Positions 55,294 to 64,000 of a stretch of 64,000 nucleotides of DNA are shown here, piece after piece. Under the pieces are notes generated by a model. It did not search any database, was not told where the DNA came from, and saw nothing but the letters and a program-made list of their open reading frames with translations. Position 1 is the first letter of the stretch. The number at the start of each line of letters is the position of its first letter. Source of the DNA: Propionibacteriaceae bacterium (GTDB lineage: Bacteria > Actinomycetota > Actinomycetes > Propionibacteriales > Propionibacteriaceae); assembly GCA_027492675.1 (NCBI GenBank), contig JAPUEI010000075.1, positions 107,260 to 171,259 on the forward strand, written 5' to 3'. The position numbers and the translations under genes were made by a program.

Positions 55294-56044
55294 CGACGAC
55301 GCACGCCGGGCCTCGACCGTGGCCCCGCCGAAGGGCAGGAGTGTGCGCGACCTCGGTCGAGCGCTGGTCCGGCCGTCGACGAGCCACGTGCTGATCGCAG
55401 TGGTCCTGCTGGTGTTCGGCGTCGGTGTGGGAACGCAGCTGTCGACGAAGGCCACCGACGACACGTTCGCGACGGCTCGGCGGGCCGACCTCATCCAGCT
55501 GCTCGACACGGCGACGGGGGAGACACGACGGCTGGAGGCGGAGATCGCTCAGCTCAAGGCGACACGCGACAAGCTCCAGTCGGGCGTTGACAGCGCGAAG
55601 GTCGCCCAGACCGAGGCGAAGAACCGCCTGGACAGCCTCGCCATCCTCAACGGGACAGCGCCCGCGACTGGAAGCGGGATCCGCGTGGTCGTCTACGACC
55701 CCGAGCAGAAGGTGACGGGTTCGACACTGCTCGACGCCATCGAGGAGTTCCGCGACGCGGGCGCCGAGGTGATCGAGATCAACGACTCGGTGCGGGTCGT
55801 GGCGTCCACCTGGTTCGCGGGCAAGAACGGCGAGCTCATCGTCGACGGCACGAGCATCACGCGTCCGATCGTCATCGATGTCATCGGCGATGGTCATGCG
55901 CTGGAGGAGGCTGCCCGGTTCCGCGGCGGGCTCGTCAGCCAGGTCTCTCAGATGGGCGGCTCGGTCACCATCACGCAGCAGACTTCGGTGTCCGTGACGG
56001 CGACGAAGGCGCTCCCGACGAACAAGTACGCGCGCCCGGCGTGA
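55286..56044 (+). CDS. DUF881 family membrane protein
   Basis: A 252-residue protein, paralogue of the gene at 54155. One transmembrane helix (VLIAVVLLVFGVGVGTQLS), a coiled coil (ETRRLEAEIAQLKATRDKLQ), and the DUF881 domain (GSGIRVVVYDPEQKVTG, INDSVRVVASTWFAG). The ATG at 55286 lies inside the sbp 3' end. Function unknown; probably assembled with Sbp and the first DUF881 protein. Confidence 0.88.
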   Translation: MPDDDARRASTVAPPKGRSVRDLGRALVRPSTSHVLIAVVLLVFGVGVGTQLSTKATDDTFATARRADLIQLLDTATGETRRLEAEIAQLKATRDKLQSGVDSAKVAQTEAKNRLDSLAILNGTAPATGSGIRVVVYDPEQKVTGSTLLDAIEEFRDAGAEVIEINDSVRVVASTWFAGKNGELIVDGTSITRPIVIDVIGDGHALEEAARFRGGLVSQVSQMGGSVTITQQTSVSVTATKALPTNKYARPA

Positions 56045-56102
56045 CCTGGCCCGTGCGGATACGCCAGAATGCGTCTGGCAGCACGAACCGAAAGAGGCGG
56101 CG

Positions 56103-56486
56103 ATGAGTTTTCCCGAGGACCTGAAGTACAGCACCGAGCACGAGTGGGTGCGACAGGGCAATGCGGCCACCGTGAGGGTGGGCATCACCGACTACGCGGC
56201 CGATGCTCTTGGCGACATCGTCTACGTCTCTTTGCCCACCGTCGGCCAGGACGTCGCCGCCGGCGACGCATGCGGGGAGCTCGAGTCGACGAAGTCGGTC
56301 TCCGAGGTGTTCAGCCCCGTGAGTGGCGTGGTGGCGGCGGTCAACGACCACCTGTCGGACGCCCCCGAGGAGGTCAACTCCGATCCGTACGGCGCCGGTT
56401 GGCTGTTCGAGATCGAGCTGTCCGACGACGCGGACCTCGATGACCTCATGGACGCCGACGCGTACGCCGAGCACGTCGGGGCCTGA
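56103..56486 (+). CDS. gcvH: Glycine cleavage system H protein
   Basis: A 127-residue lipoyl carrier that shuttles the aminomethyl group between GcvP and GcvT. The lipoylated lysine is in ELESTKSVSEVFSPVSG (about residue 64). GDIVYVSLPTVGQDV precedes it. The ATG follows GAAAGAGGCG. gcvP is 2.5 kb downstream in the same orientation; gcvT is not in the window. Confidence 0.95.
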   Translation: MSFPEDLKYSTEHEWVRQGNAATVRVGITDYAADALGDIVYVSLPTVGQDVAAGDACGELESTKSVSEVFSPVSGVVAAVNDHLSDAPEEVNSDPYGAGWLFEIELSDDADLDDLMDADAYAEHVGA

Positions 56487-56574
56487 CACGGGGGACACGC
56501 AGCTCTGGCAGGGGGCCGGGATCGGCGCGTACTCCTAGGCTAGGCTGACGTTCTGCAAACGCGAGGAGCCTTTC

Positions 56575-57060
56575 ATGACGTGCCCCAAGTGCGGCAGCAG
56601 CGTCGCAGTCGACAGCAACTTCTGCCCGCAGTGCGGTGAGCGGTTGCGCGAGCACACTGGCGATACGACCGGACTGCTGAAGCTTCCCGTGTCCGAGACC
56701 CTTGAGGATCTCTCCGAGGAGCAGGTACGAGCTGTCGAGGCGCTGCCTCAGGGGTCTGCCCTGCTGATTGCTCTGCGTGGCCAGGACCGCGGGGCGCGCT
56801 ATCTGCTCGACTCGGACGCCGTTGTTGCAGGCAGGTCGCCGGACTGCGACATCTTCCTCGACGACATCACCGTGTCCCGGCAGCACTGCGTCTTCCAGCG
56901 GGCGGAGGGGCAGCTGACCGTGGCCGACCAGGGAAGCCTCAACGGCACGTACGTCAATCGCGCCATGACCGACGGACCAGTCGTGCTTCGTGCCGGCGAC
57001 GAGGTGCAGATCGGCAAGTTCCGGCTCGTCTTCTATCCCAGTCCTCATGGGTTGGGGTGA
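56575..57060 (+). CDS. garA: FHA-domain regulator, GarA/OdhI-like, with zinc ribbon
   Basis: A 161-residue protein. Residues 1-~24 are a four-cysteine zinc ribbon (TCPKCGSS and FCPQCGER) that the mycobacterial GarA lacks. Residues ~55-155 are the FHA domain (VAGRSPDCDIFLDDITVSRQ, GSLNGTYVNR, DEVQIGKFRLVF). GarA binds and inhibits 2-oxoglutarate dehydrogenase and glutamate dehydrogenase when not phosphorylated. The DTTG at residues 30-33 sits where the kinase-target ETTS motif of GarA would be. Confidence 0.88.
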   Translation: MTCPKCGSSVAVDSNFCPQCGERLREHTGDTTGLLKLPVSETLEDLSEEQVRAVEALPQGSALLIALRGQDRGARYLLDSDAVVAGRSPDCDIFLDDITVSRQHCVFQRAEGQLTVADQGSLNGTYVNRAMTDGPVVLRAGDEVQIGKFRLVFYPSPHGLG

Positions 57061-57755
57061 TGGCGTCAGCGCTACGGAGCATCGGTCAGGTCCTCAAGTC
57101 GCTTCAGGAGGAGTTTCCGGACATCTCGATCTCGAAGATCCGGTTCCTTGAGGCTGAGGGCCTGATCTCCCCTGAACGAGCACCGTCCGGATACCGCCGC
57201 TACTCGGGGTCCGACATCGAGCGCCTCGCCTATGTCCTGCGGGCGCAGAAGAACCACTACTTGCCGCTGAAGGTCATCCGCGAGCACCTCGCGTTGATCG
57301 ATCAGGGGGCCGAGCCGCCCGTTCTCGACACCTCCGGACCACAGGCGTTGGCGCCTGTGCCTTCGGCCCCCCATACCGAGGTCGACGCCACGGCCGCACG
57401 TCGATCGATCCGGCTCACGCGCCGAGAGCTCCTCGACGTCTCCGGACTGCCCGAGGGCACGCTCGTCGAGCTCGAGCGGCAGCTCGTGATCCGTCCCCGC
57501 CGCGGAACCGCCTTCTACGGGCGTGAAGCGCTCACCTTGGCGGTCGTCGCGAGGAAGCTGACGACGTACGGGATCGACGCACGCCACCTGCGGGCGATCA
57601 AGATGGCTGCGGAGAGGGAGGTCGGACTCGTCGAGCAGGCCGTCGCCGCATCGTCCAGCCGTCGGCAGCCGGCCAGCCGCGAGCGCACCAACGAGGTGCT
57701 CCAGCTCGTGATGCACGCCCACGCAGCCCTCATGCAGTCTGTCCTCGACCGGTAA
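57057..57755 (+). CDS. ftsR: MerR-family regulator, FtsR-like
   Basis: A 232-residue regulator. The MerR winged helix is at the N-terminus (SIGQVLKSLQEEFPDISISK, LISPERAPSGYRRYSGSDIE). A second helical domain (residues ~115-230) follows. It corresponds to Rv1828/FtsR, which controls ftsZ in corynebacteria. The start is GTG 57057 or ATG 57060, both overlapping the garA stop. Confidence 0.88.
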   Translation: MMASALRSIGQVLKSLQEEFPDISISKIRFLEAEGLISPERAPSGYRRYSGSDIERLAYVLRAQKNHYLPLKVIREHLALIDQGAEPPVLDTSGPQALAPVPSAPHTEVDATAARRSIRLTRRELLDVSGLPEGTLVELERQLVIRPRRGTAFYGREALTLAVVARKLTTYGIDARHLRAIKMAAEREVGLVEQAVAASSSRRQPASRERTNEVLQLVMHAHAALMQSVLDR

Positions 57756-57783
57756 TCCGAAACGCGCCGCTAGGGTGGGAAGC

Positions 57784-58257
57784 ATGCGAGAAGTAGTCGT
57801 GCACGGCGTCCGGATCGACCTCCCGGCCGGAGTTCCCATGCTGCTTCTGCGGGAGGTCGACGGCACCCGCGGCCTGCCGATCTGGATCGGGGCGGCCGAA
57901 GCGTCGTCCATCGCCAACGTGCTCGAGGGCGCGACGCCGCCTCGCCCGCTGACCCACGACCTCATGGCCGACCTGCTCGAGGCTCTCGGCCATACCGTCA
58001 CGTCGGTGAAGATCACCGACGTCTCGGAGGGGACCTTCTACGCGGTCATCGACGTGGACGGGGAGCAGGTCAGCGCGCGGCCGTCGGACGCTGTCGCGCT
58101 GGCGTTGAGGGTCGGTGCGCCGATCTACGCCGACGAGGACGTCCTCACCGAAGTCGGTGTGGAGATCCCCGCGCCGCGTGAGGAAGAGGTCGAGAAGTTC
58201 CGAGAGTTCCTCGACAACGTCAGCCCCGAAGACTTCGACGCGCCGCAAGAGTCCTAG
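57784..58257 (+). CDS. Bifunctional nuclease family protein (DUF151)
   Basis: A 157-residue protein. REVVVHGVRIDLPAGVPMLL, LPIWIGAAEASSIANVLEGA and RPSDAVALALRVGAPIYA are the DUF151 blocks. Some members have DNase/RNase activity, but for most the role is unknown. It corresponds to Rv1829. ATG 57784 was chosen over an in-frame ATG at 57775. Confidence 0.9.
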   Translation: MREVVVHGVRIDLPAGVPMLLLREVDGTRGLPIWIGAAEASSIANVLEGATPPRPLTHDLMADLLEALGHTVTSVKITDVSEGTFYAVIDVDGEQVSARPSDAVALALRVGAPIYADEDVLTEVGVEIPAPREEEVEKFREFLDNVSPEDFDAPQES

Positions 58258-58265
58258 TCAGACCT

Positions 58266-58340
58266 AGGTTGAGGCTTTGCCGCGGACCAGGAGGTTGAGA
58301 CTTCGGACCCCGTGTCGCAGAACCTCGAGCGTTGGTTGAG
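58266..58340. promoter_or_regulatory. Repeated TTGAG motifs before the MerR gene
   Basis: AGGTTGAGGCTT at 58266-58277 recurs as AGGTTGAGACTT at 58292-58303, a 26-nt period, and GGTTGAG again at 58334-58340. They lie 87-161 nt before the start of the MerR gene and could be operator half-sites for this or the FtsR-like regulator. Inference only. Confidence 0.35.
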
Positions 58341-58426
58341 ATCGTTGACGTGGTCGTCGGGCGGGCTTAGCGTTGCCGAATCCCAAGCATGAAACTACAT
58401 CGGCAGTACGGACGAGGGAGAGCAGC

Positions 58427-58972
<546 letters not shown>

Positions 58973-59013
58973 GGCCCTGACTGGTTAGGTTTGCGCCTGG
59001 AGAAAGGCGCCAC

Positions 59014-61863
59014 ATGACTCAACGCGTCGACTCGGTGTTCGCCGAGCGTCACATCGGACCGTCCGCACACGACCACCTGGAGATGCTCGCCACCATCGGC
59101 GTGGATTCGGTGTCCACGCTCGTGGACCGCGCGATTCCCTCAGGGATCCGGTCGACCGGGATGCCAGGCGTGCCGGACGCGCGCTCGGAGTCCGAGGTGC
59201 AGGCGAGGCTGCGGGAGCTCGCGGAGCGCAACGTCGTCACCGTGCCGATGTACGGGCTGGGGTACAGCCAGACCGTCACGCCGCCGGTGATCCGTCGGTC
59301 GGTGCTGGAGAACCCTGCCTGGTACACCGCGTACACCCCATACCAGCCGGAGATCAGCCAGGGCCGTCTCGAGGCCCTGCTGACGTTCCAGACGATGTGC
59401 AGCGACCTCACCGGCCTGCCTACGTCCGGCGCGTCGCTGCTCGACGAGGGCACTGCCGTCGCCGAGGCCATCGCCCTCGGCAAGCGAGTGTCCAAGAACG
59501 CTTCGCGCTGCATCGTCGACCCGGGCCTGTTCCCGCAGAGCCTGGCCGTCGTACGGACCCGCGCTGAGGCGCTCGGGGTCGACGTCGTCATCGGGTCCGA
59601 CGACCTGGCTGCCGATCTCGAGGGTGTCTTCTGCGTCGTCGTACAGCTCCCGACCTCGGACGGGCTGGTACGCAGCGTGCCTGAGCTCCGCCGCGTCGCG
59701 GACGCCGCCCACGCCGCGGGCGCCATCGTGGTGGCGGCCTGTGACCTGCTGGGCCTCACGGTGCTCGAGTCGCCCGCCTCGTGGGGCGCCGATGTCGCGG
59801 TCGGCAGCACGCAGCGCTTCGGCGTGCCGCTGTTCTTCGGCGGCCCGCACGCCGCGTACATCAGCGTCCGCGAAGGGCTCGAGCGGCAGCTGCCGGGCCG
59901 TCTGGTCGGCGTCTCGGTGGACGCGGACGGCGTGGCCGCGTACCGGCTCGCGCTGCAGACGCGTGAGCAGCACATCCGCCGCGAGAAGGCGACGTCCAAC
60001 ATCTGTACGTCGCAGGTGCTGCTCGCGGTGACCGCGGCGCTGTACGCGGTGTACCACGGTCCTGGCGGCCTGCGTCGGATCGCGGGCGAGGTCCACGCAT
60101 CTGCGCGGCGCGTAGCGGCCACGGCTCGCGCCGCCGGCCTGACCGTACGTCACGAGCAGTTCTTCGACACCGTCGCCATCGAGGCCCCGGGCCGCGCGGC
60201 GGAGCTCGTCGCGGCCGCCCACGACGCCGGCCTGCTGCTTCGCGCCGAGGGTTCGGACGCGCTCGTCGTGTCCCTGGGCGAAGGAGTCACCCTGGCGGAC
60301 CTGGAGGCTCTTGCCGCTGTGCTGGGTGCCTCGTTGGCCGACGTCGACGACGCCGTGGCCCTCGCCGGGCACGCGCGGGCTGAGGACTACCTCACCCACC
60401 CGGTGTTCAGCGCGTACCACTCCGAGACCGAGATGATGCGGTACCTGCGGGCCCTCGCCGACCGCGACTTCGCGCTGGACCGGGGCATGATCCCGCTCGG
60501 TTCGTGCACGATGAAGCTCAACCCCGCGGCCGCGATGGAGCCGATCTCGTACCCCGGCTTCGCCTCGCTGCACCCGTACGCGCCGGAGTCCGACTCCCGC
60601 GGCTACGCCGAGCTGATCAGCGAGCTCGAGGCGTGGCTGTGCGCGATCACGGGCTACGACAACGTCTCCCTGCAGCCCAACGCCGGTAGCCAGGGCGAGT
60701 TCGCGGGTCTGCTGTCGATCAGGCGCTACCACCAGTCGCGCGGGGACGACCACCGCACGGTGTGCCTCATCCCGTCGTCGGCGCACGGCACGAACGCGGC
60801 CTCGGCTGCCCTGGCCGGGCTCTCGGTCGTCGTCGTCAAGGCCGCGGCCGATGGTTCTGTGGACCTCGACGACCTGCACGCCAAGATCGCCGCCAACGCC
60901 GACCGACTGGCCGCGATCATGGTCACGTACCCGTCAACGCACGGCGTCTTCGAGGACACCATCACGAGCATCTGCGAGTCCGTACATGCCGCCGGTGGGC
61001 AGGTGTACGTGGACGGGGCGAACCTGAACGCGCTCGTCGGCCTGGCTCGCCCCGGCTCCTTCGGCGCGGACGTCAGCCACCTCAACCTGCACAAGACGTT
61101 CGCCATCCCGCACGGTGGTGGCGGCCCTGGCGTCGGCCCGGTCGCGGTCCGCGCGCACCTCGCGCCGTTCCTGCCTGGCAACCCGCTCACCGACGGCACT
61201 CATCCCGTCGCGTCCGCGCCGCAGGGCTCGGCCGGTGTGCTGCCCATCACCTACGCGTACATCGCGCTGATGGGCCCCGACGGCCTTCGTGCTGCGACCG
61301 AGGGCGCTCTCGTGGCGGCCAACTACGTCGCGAAGAGGCTGGGGGAGACGTACCCGGTGCTGTACGCGGGGGAGTCCGGCCTGGTCGCGCACGAGTGCAT
61401 CCTCGACCTGCGACCGCTGACCAAGCGGACCGGCATCACGGTCGACGACGTGGCCAAGCGCCTCGTCGACTACGGCTTCCACGCGCCGACGATGAGCTTC
61501 CCGGTCTCGGGCACGCTCATGGTCGAGCCCACGGAGTCGGAGTCGAAGGAGGAGCTCGACCGCTTCTGCGACGCGATGATCGCGATCGCTGCGGAGGCCG
61601 AGCGCGTGCTGGACGGCGAGTGGCCGGCCGACGACAACCCCCTCCACAACGCGCCGCATCCGCTGGTGCGCGTGCTCGCCGACGACTGGCACCACCCGTA
61701 CTCGCGAGGGATCGCGGCGTTCCCCGGCGGCACGCCGCACGGTCCGCTGGCGGGTCGCGCGGTCAAGGACAAGTACTGGCCAGCCGTGGGTCGCATCGAC
61801 GGCGTCCAGGGAGATCGCAACCTCATCTGCTCCTGCCCGCCGCCGGAGGCGTACGAGTCCTGA
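59014..61863 (+). CDS. gcvP: Glycine dehydrogenase (aminomethyl-transferring), P protein
   Basis: A 949-residue PLP enzyme that decarboxylates glycine and loads the aminomethyl group onto GcvH. The PLP lysine is Lys694 in [19 protein letters not shown]. Other blocks are [19 protein letters not shown] and the [19 protein letters not shown] segment. It is a single chain, not the split gcvPA/PB form. No glycine riboswitch is seen upstream. A phosphotransferase gene starts 4 nt after its stop. Confidence 0.96.
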   Translation: MTQRVDSVFAERHIGPSAHDHLEMLATIGVDSVSTLVDRAIPSGIRSTGMPGVPDARSESEVQARLRELAERNVVTVPMYGLGYSQTVTPPVIRRSVLENPAWYTAYTPYQPEISQGRLEALLTFQTMCSDLTGLPTSGASLLDEGTAVAEAIALGKRVSKNASRCIVDPGLFPQSLAVVRTRAEALGVDVVIGSDDLAADLEGVFCVVVQLPTSDGLVRSVPELRRVADAAHAAGAIVVAACDLLGLTVLESPASWGADVAVGSTQRFGVPLFFGGPHAAYISVREGLERQLPGRLVGVSVDADGVAAYRLALQTREQHIRREKATSNICTSQVLLAVTAALYAVYHGPGGLRRIAGEVHASARRVAATARAAGLTVRHEQFFDTVAIEAPGRAAELVAAAHDAGLLLRAEGSDALVVSLGEGVTLADLEALAAVLGASLADVDDAVALAGHARAEDYLTHPVFSAYHSETEMMRYLRALADRDFALDRGMIPLGSCTMKLNPAAAMEPISYPGFASLHPYAPESDSRGYAELISELEAWLCAITGYDNVSLQPNAGSQGEFAGLLSIRRYHQSRGDDHRTVCLIPSSAHGTNAASAALAGLSVVVVKAAADGSVDLDDLHAKIAANADRLAAIMVTYPSTHGVFEDTITSICESVHAAGGQVYVDGANLNALVGLARPGSFGADVSHLNLHKTFAIPHGGGGPGVGPVAVRAHLAPFLPGNPLTDGTHPVASAPQGSAGVLPITYAYIALMGPDGLRAATEGALVAANYVAKRLGETYPVLYAGESGLVAHECILDLRPLTKRTGITVDDVAKRLVDYGFHAPTMSFPVSGTLMVEPTESESKEELDRFCDAMIAIAAEAERVLDGEWPADDNPLHNAPHPLVRVLADDWHHPYSRGIAAFPGGTPHGPLAGRAVKDKYWPAVGRIDGVQGDRNLICSCPPPEAYES

Positions 61864-61867
61864 CCTC

Positions 61868-62686
61868 ATGACCGAGCTGTACGAGATCGCGGAGGCGCTG
61901 CTTCCGGGTGTCCGGCTGGACGGCGCGCGGGTCGCCGAGGACGGGAACATCCACGATGTCCTGCTCGTGCCGGGAGTGGCGGCTGTACGAGTGAGCCGCC
62001 GGCCGCTGGCGGCCGCGTCCATGCCTCGGCGGGTCCAGGTGCTGCAGGCACTCGGGGACGCCGGGCTGCCGTTCGTGGTGCCCGTGCCGCTGACGCCCGT
62101 GGTGATGTTCGGCGAGCGTGCCGCGGTGGCGGTCTCGTGGGTCGAGGGTTCGCCTCTGGCCGAGGGCGAGGGGTCGCCGGAACAGGTCGCCGAGGTGCTG
62201 AGGGCTGTACGGGAGGTGCCGCTCACCTCCGAGCTGCTGGCCGTGCTCGACGACCGCGATCGTGGACCGGTGTGGTCAGACCTGCTCGTGTCGGAGGTGC
62301 TGCCGCGGCTCCCTGAGCGCTGGCAGCCGGTCGTACAGGAGTCTCTCGATGCTCTTCTCGCGATCGCGCCGATGCCCGACGCGCTCGTGCACGGTGATCT
62401 CGGCGCCTCGAACGTCCATTGGTCGTCCAGTGGCGAGCTCGTGGGCATCGTGGACTGGGACCTCGCGATGCCGGGCGACGCTGCGATCGACACCGCGCTG
62501 ATGGCCTACCACGGCTGGGACACCGTGAGGCAGGCGGTGAGTGCCGACGAGTACGTACGGGCTCGTACCTGGGACGCCATCGTCGGCGTGGAGCATCTGG
62601 TCGCCTTCATGAACGGCCGTCCGTTGACGAGCCCTGACGGGTTCGTACGCGCCGTCGTCGGGTGGCTCGAGCGCCGCGAGGCCTGA
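61868..62686 (+). CDS. APH-family phosphotransferase
   Basis: A 272-residue kinase-like protein. The catalytic loop LVHGDLGASNVHW and the metal site GIVDWDLAMPGDAAIDTA are intact. The P-loop-like N-terminus is poorly marked. Family members phosphorylate aminoglycosides, choline, homoserine or other small molecules; nothing here fixes the substrate. It follows gcvP closely and may be translated from the same message. Confidence 0.8.
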   Translation: MTELYEIAEALLPGVRLDGARVAEDGNIHDVLLVPGVAAVRVSRRPLAAASMPRRVQVLQALGDAGLPFVVPVPLTPVVMFGERAAVAVSWVEGSPLAEGEGSPEQVAEVLRAVREVPLTSELLAVLDDRDRGPVWSDLLVSEVLPRLPERWQPVVQESLDALLAIAPMPDALVHGDLGASNVHWSSSGELVGIVDWDLAMPGDAAIDTALMAYHGWDTVRQAVSADEYVRARTWDAIVGVEHLVAFMNGRPLTSPDGFVRAVVGWLERREA

Positions 62687-62786
62687 CCGGGGAGATCTCC
62701 CCCGCGGGGGCTGGACGTGGCCAAGGCTCGCGACGTCGCGGCGCGCTGGGTGCTGTGACCGCGAGCGAGCACGTACATTCGACCCT

Positions 62787-63896
62787 GTGGATGACCAGAC
62801 ACCCCTGATCCAGCGCATCACGCAGCAGCCGCTGGTGGCGCACCTCCTGCGAGCCGTGGAACGGTTCGGCGAGCGGTTGGGGAACCAGTTCGCGGCCGCG
62901 ATCACGTACTTCTCCGTGCTCGCCATCGTGCCCATCGCGGCGTTCGCGTTCGCGATCCTCGGGTGGACCGTCGAGGTGCTGCGTCCTGACCTGCTCGGCA
63001 AGGTGACTGACGCGATCGCCGCTCAGTTGCAGAGCGCGACCGGGGCGAAGCAGATCATGGACGTCATCGTCGACATGCTGCAGAACTGGCGCGGGGTCAC
63101 GATCGTGGCGATCCTGACCGGTGCGTACGCCGGAGCTGGTTGGGTCGGCAATCTCCGCGCGGCCGTGACGGCGATGTCCGGGGATCGGTTCACGGTGTAC
63201 ACGCCCAAGGGAGGGTTTCTCGGCAAGGTGCTGCTCATCCTGCGCAACCTGGCCGTGATGCTCGGGCTGTTGGTGCTCGGCGGGCTGACGATCGTAGTCT
63301 CCCTGGGCGCGACCGGCGCGAAGGACCTCGTGCTGTCGTGGGTGGGTCTTCAGGACTCGACAGCAGCCTCCGTCCTCACCACCCTGGCGGGCCTCATCGT
63401 CTCGTTCGCGGCCGGCTGGGTGCTGTTCATCTTCATCTACAAGGCTTTGATGCATCCGCGGCCGACGGTGCGTACGGCATCGCGCGGTGCGCTGTTCGGG
63501 TCCGTGGGTCTGGTCGCGGTGCAGTACCTCGCCGGGGTGCTGAACGGGATCTTCGCCCACAACAAGGCGGCGGCGATCTTCGGCTCGACCATCGTGGCGA
63601 TCCTCGCGCTCAACCTGTTCGCGACGCTGGCGATGGTCGGCGCGGCCTGGACAGCGACGGCTCACGCGCCGGCGCCCGAGCCCGTACACGCGGACCCGGA
63701 GCCCGAACTGCTGCCGTTGGCGGAGAACCCGCTGGTCACAGGGGAGCTGGTGACGCAGAAGGTGGCGACACGAGGGGTCACCGCCGGGATCGCGGCGGGG
63801 TACGTGCTGGGCGGCGCTGCCGGCCTCGGTGTCGGAGCCATCCTCGGCCGCATCGCCGGCGGAGTCGCCCATCGGCGGCGTCGGCGACGAGCGTGA
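62787..63896 (+). CDS. YihY/BrkB-family membrane protein
   Basis: A 369-residue protein with six or so hydrophobic segments. GNQFAAAITYFSVLAIVPIA and AGAGWVGNLRAAVTAMSGDR in the loop are typical of YihY/YhjD/BrkB proteins, once mis-annotated as RNase BN. The function is uncertain; transport has been suggested for some. The GTG at 62787 reads MDDQTPLIQRITQQP. The last ~60 residues are a Gly-rich, then basic tail. Confidence 0.88.
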   Translation: MDDQTPLIQRITQQPLVAHLLRAVERFGERLGNQFAAAITYFSVLAIVPIAAFAFAILGWTVEVLRPDLLGKVTDAIAAQLQSATGAKQIMDVIVDMLQNWRGVTIVAILTGAYAGAGWVGNLRAAVTAMSGDRFTVYTPKGGFLGKVLLILRNLAVMLGLLVLGGLTIVVSLGATGAKDLVLSWVGLQDSTAASVLTTLAGLIVSFAAGWVLFIFIYKALMHPRPTVRTASRGALFGSVGLVAVQYLAGVLNGIFAHNKAAAIFGSTIVAILALNLFATLAMVGAAWTATAHAPAPEPVHADPEPELLPLAENPLVTGELVTQKVATRGVTAGIAAGYVLGGAAGLGVGAILGRIAGGVAHRRRRRRA

Positions 63897-63945
63897 TCGT
63901 GCGTGGTCGCGAGCGCTCCCAGCCCTGAGAGTGCAGTTGGTGTCG

Positions 63946-63973
63946 CGACACGCCGTACCCGCCGGGCGTGTCG
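63946..63973. terminator. Possible terminator after the BrkB gene
   Basis: CGACACGCC (63946-63954) pairs with GGCGTGTCG (63965-63973) around a 10-nt loop, 50 nt after the stop. There is no T run. It could be a terminator for the block ending at 63896. Confidence 0.5.
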
Positions 63974-64000
63974 TGCACTATCAGGCTGAGGTCGGCGTCG

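Noticed and set aside
56045..56102. Glycine riboswitch before gcvH
   Set aside because: Only 58 nt lie between genes, too short for the aptamer, and no conserved core was seen. The gcvP leader (41 nt) is also too short.
62689..62702. GGGGAGATCTCCCC as a terminator or operator
   Set aside because: It is a perfect 14-nt palindrome but has no loop and sits in a GC-rich gap with other G/C runs. No supporting context was found.

Overview
The window looks like chromosome of a high-GC actinobacterium. It encodes a phosphatidylinositol mannoside (PIM) pathway, a GarA/FtsR/glycine-cleavage block, DUF3000 and an actinobacterial SOS box. Several gene orders match, from memory, Mycobacterium tuberculosis loci: Rv0081-Rv0087, Rv2614c-Rv2610c and Rv1822-Rv1832. 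Details such as a zinc-ribbon GarA suggest Propionibacteriales (Nocardioidaceae-like), but species cannot be fixed from sequence alone.

Layout. 0-13.8 kb is core: an RNA uracil methyltransferase (5' end cut by the window), aconitase with a palindromic operator, a HIT protein, a LexA-boxed unknown gene, dxs, RNase D/DUF3000, msrB, a LigD-type polymerase, two glycosyltransferases and a ketopantoate-reductase-like gene. 13.8-24.9 kb is an accessory region with different base usage. It holds DUF2971, a three-gene membrane/unknown module, NADAR, an Imm8-like protein and many small unrecognised proteins. 24.9-32.6 kb returns to core-like sequence: a monooxygenase, nitrobindin, PPK2, a GT-C membrane protein, a four-gene operon probably making and using a dTDP-3-acetamido-3,6-dideoxyhexose, and a chelatase-like protein lacking the expected histidines.

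32.8-40.1 kb is one operon (ArsR regulator plus six complex I/hydrogenase-4-like subunits). Its large subunit has no Ni-Fe cysteine ligands. 40.2-41.4 kb has a rhodanese lipoprotein under a CsoR/CstR-type operator and a nucleoside deaminase. 41.4-45.2 kb is a small element in the 3' end of tRNA-Val(GAC): a duplicated tRNA end at its far side, paired arm-type repeats at both ends, and no complete integrase. tRNA-Cys, tRNA-Gly and tRNA-Val(CAC) lie beside it.

46.3-64 kb is core: a large membrane protein, then thrS-HIT-pgsA-acyltransferase-pimA (PIM synthesis), pgsA2-DUF881-sbp-DUF881, gcvH-garA-ftsR-DUF151-merR-gcvP, a phosphotransferase and a YihY/BrkB protein. Most genes in these blocks overlap by 1-8 nt and are probably co-transcribed and translationally coupled.

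The most promising undescribed candidates are the three-gene module at 16.5-19.2 kb, the integrase-less tRNA-Val element, and the LexA-controlled unknown gene at 4.9 kb. All family names come from reading motifs; no database search was run.
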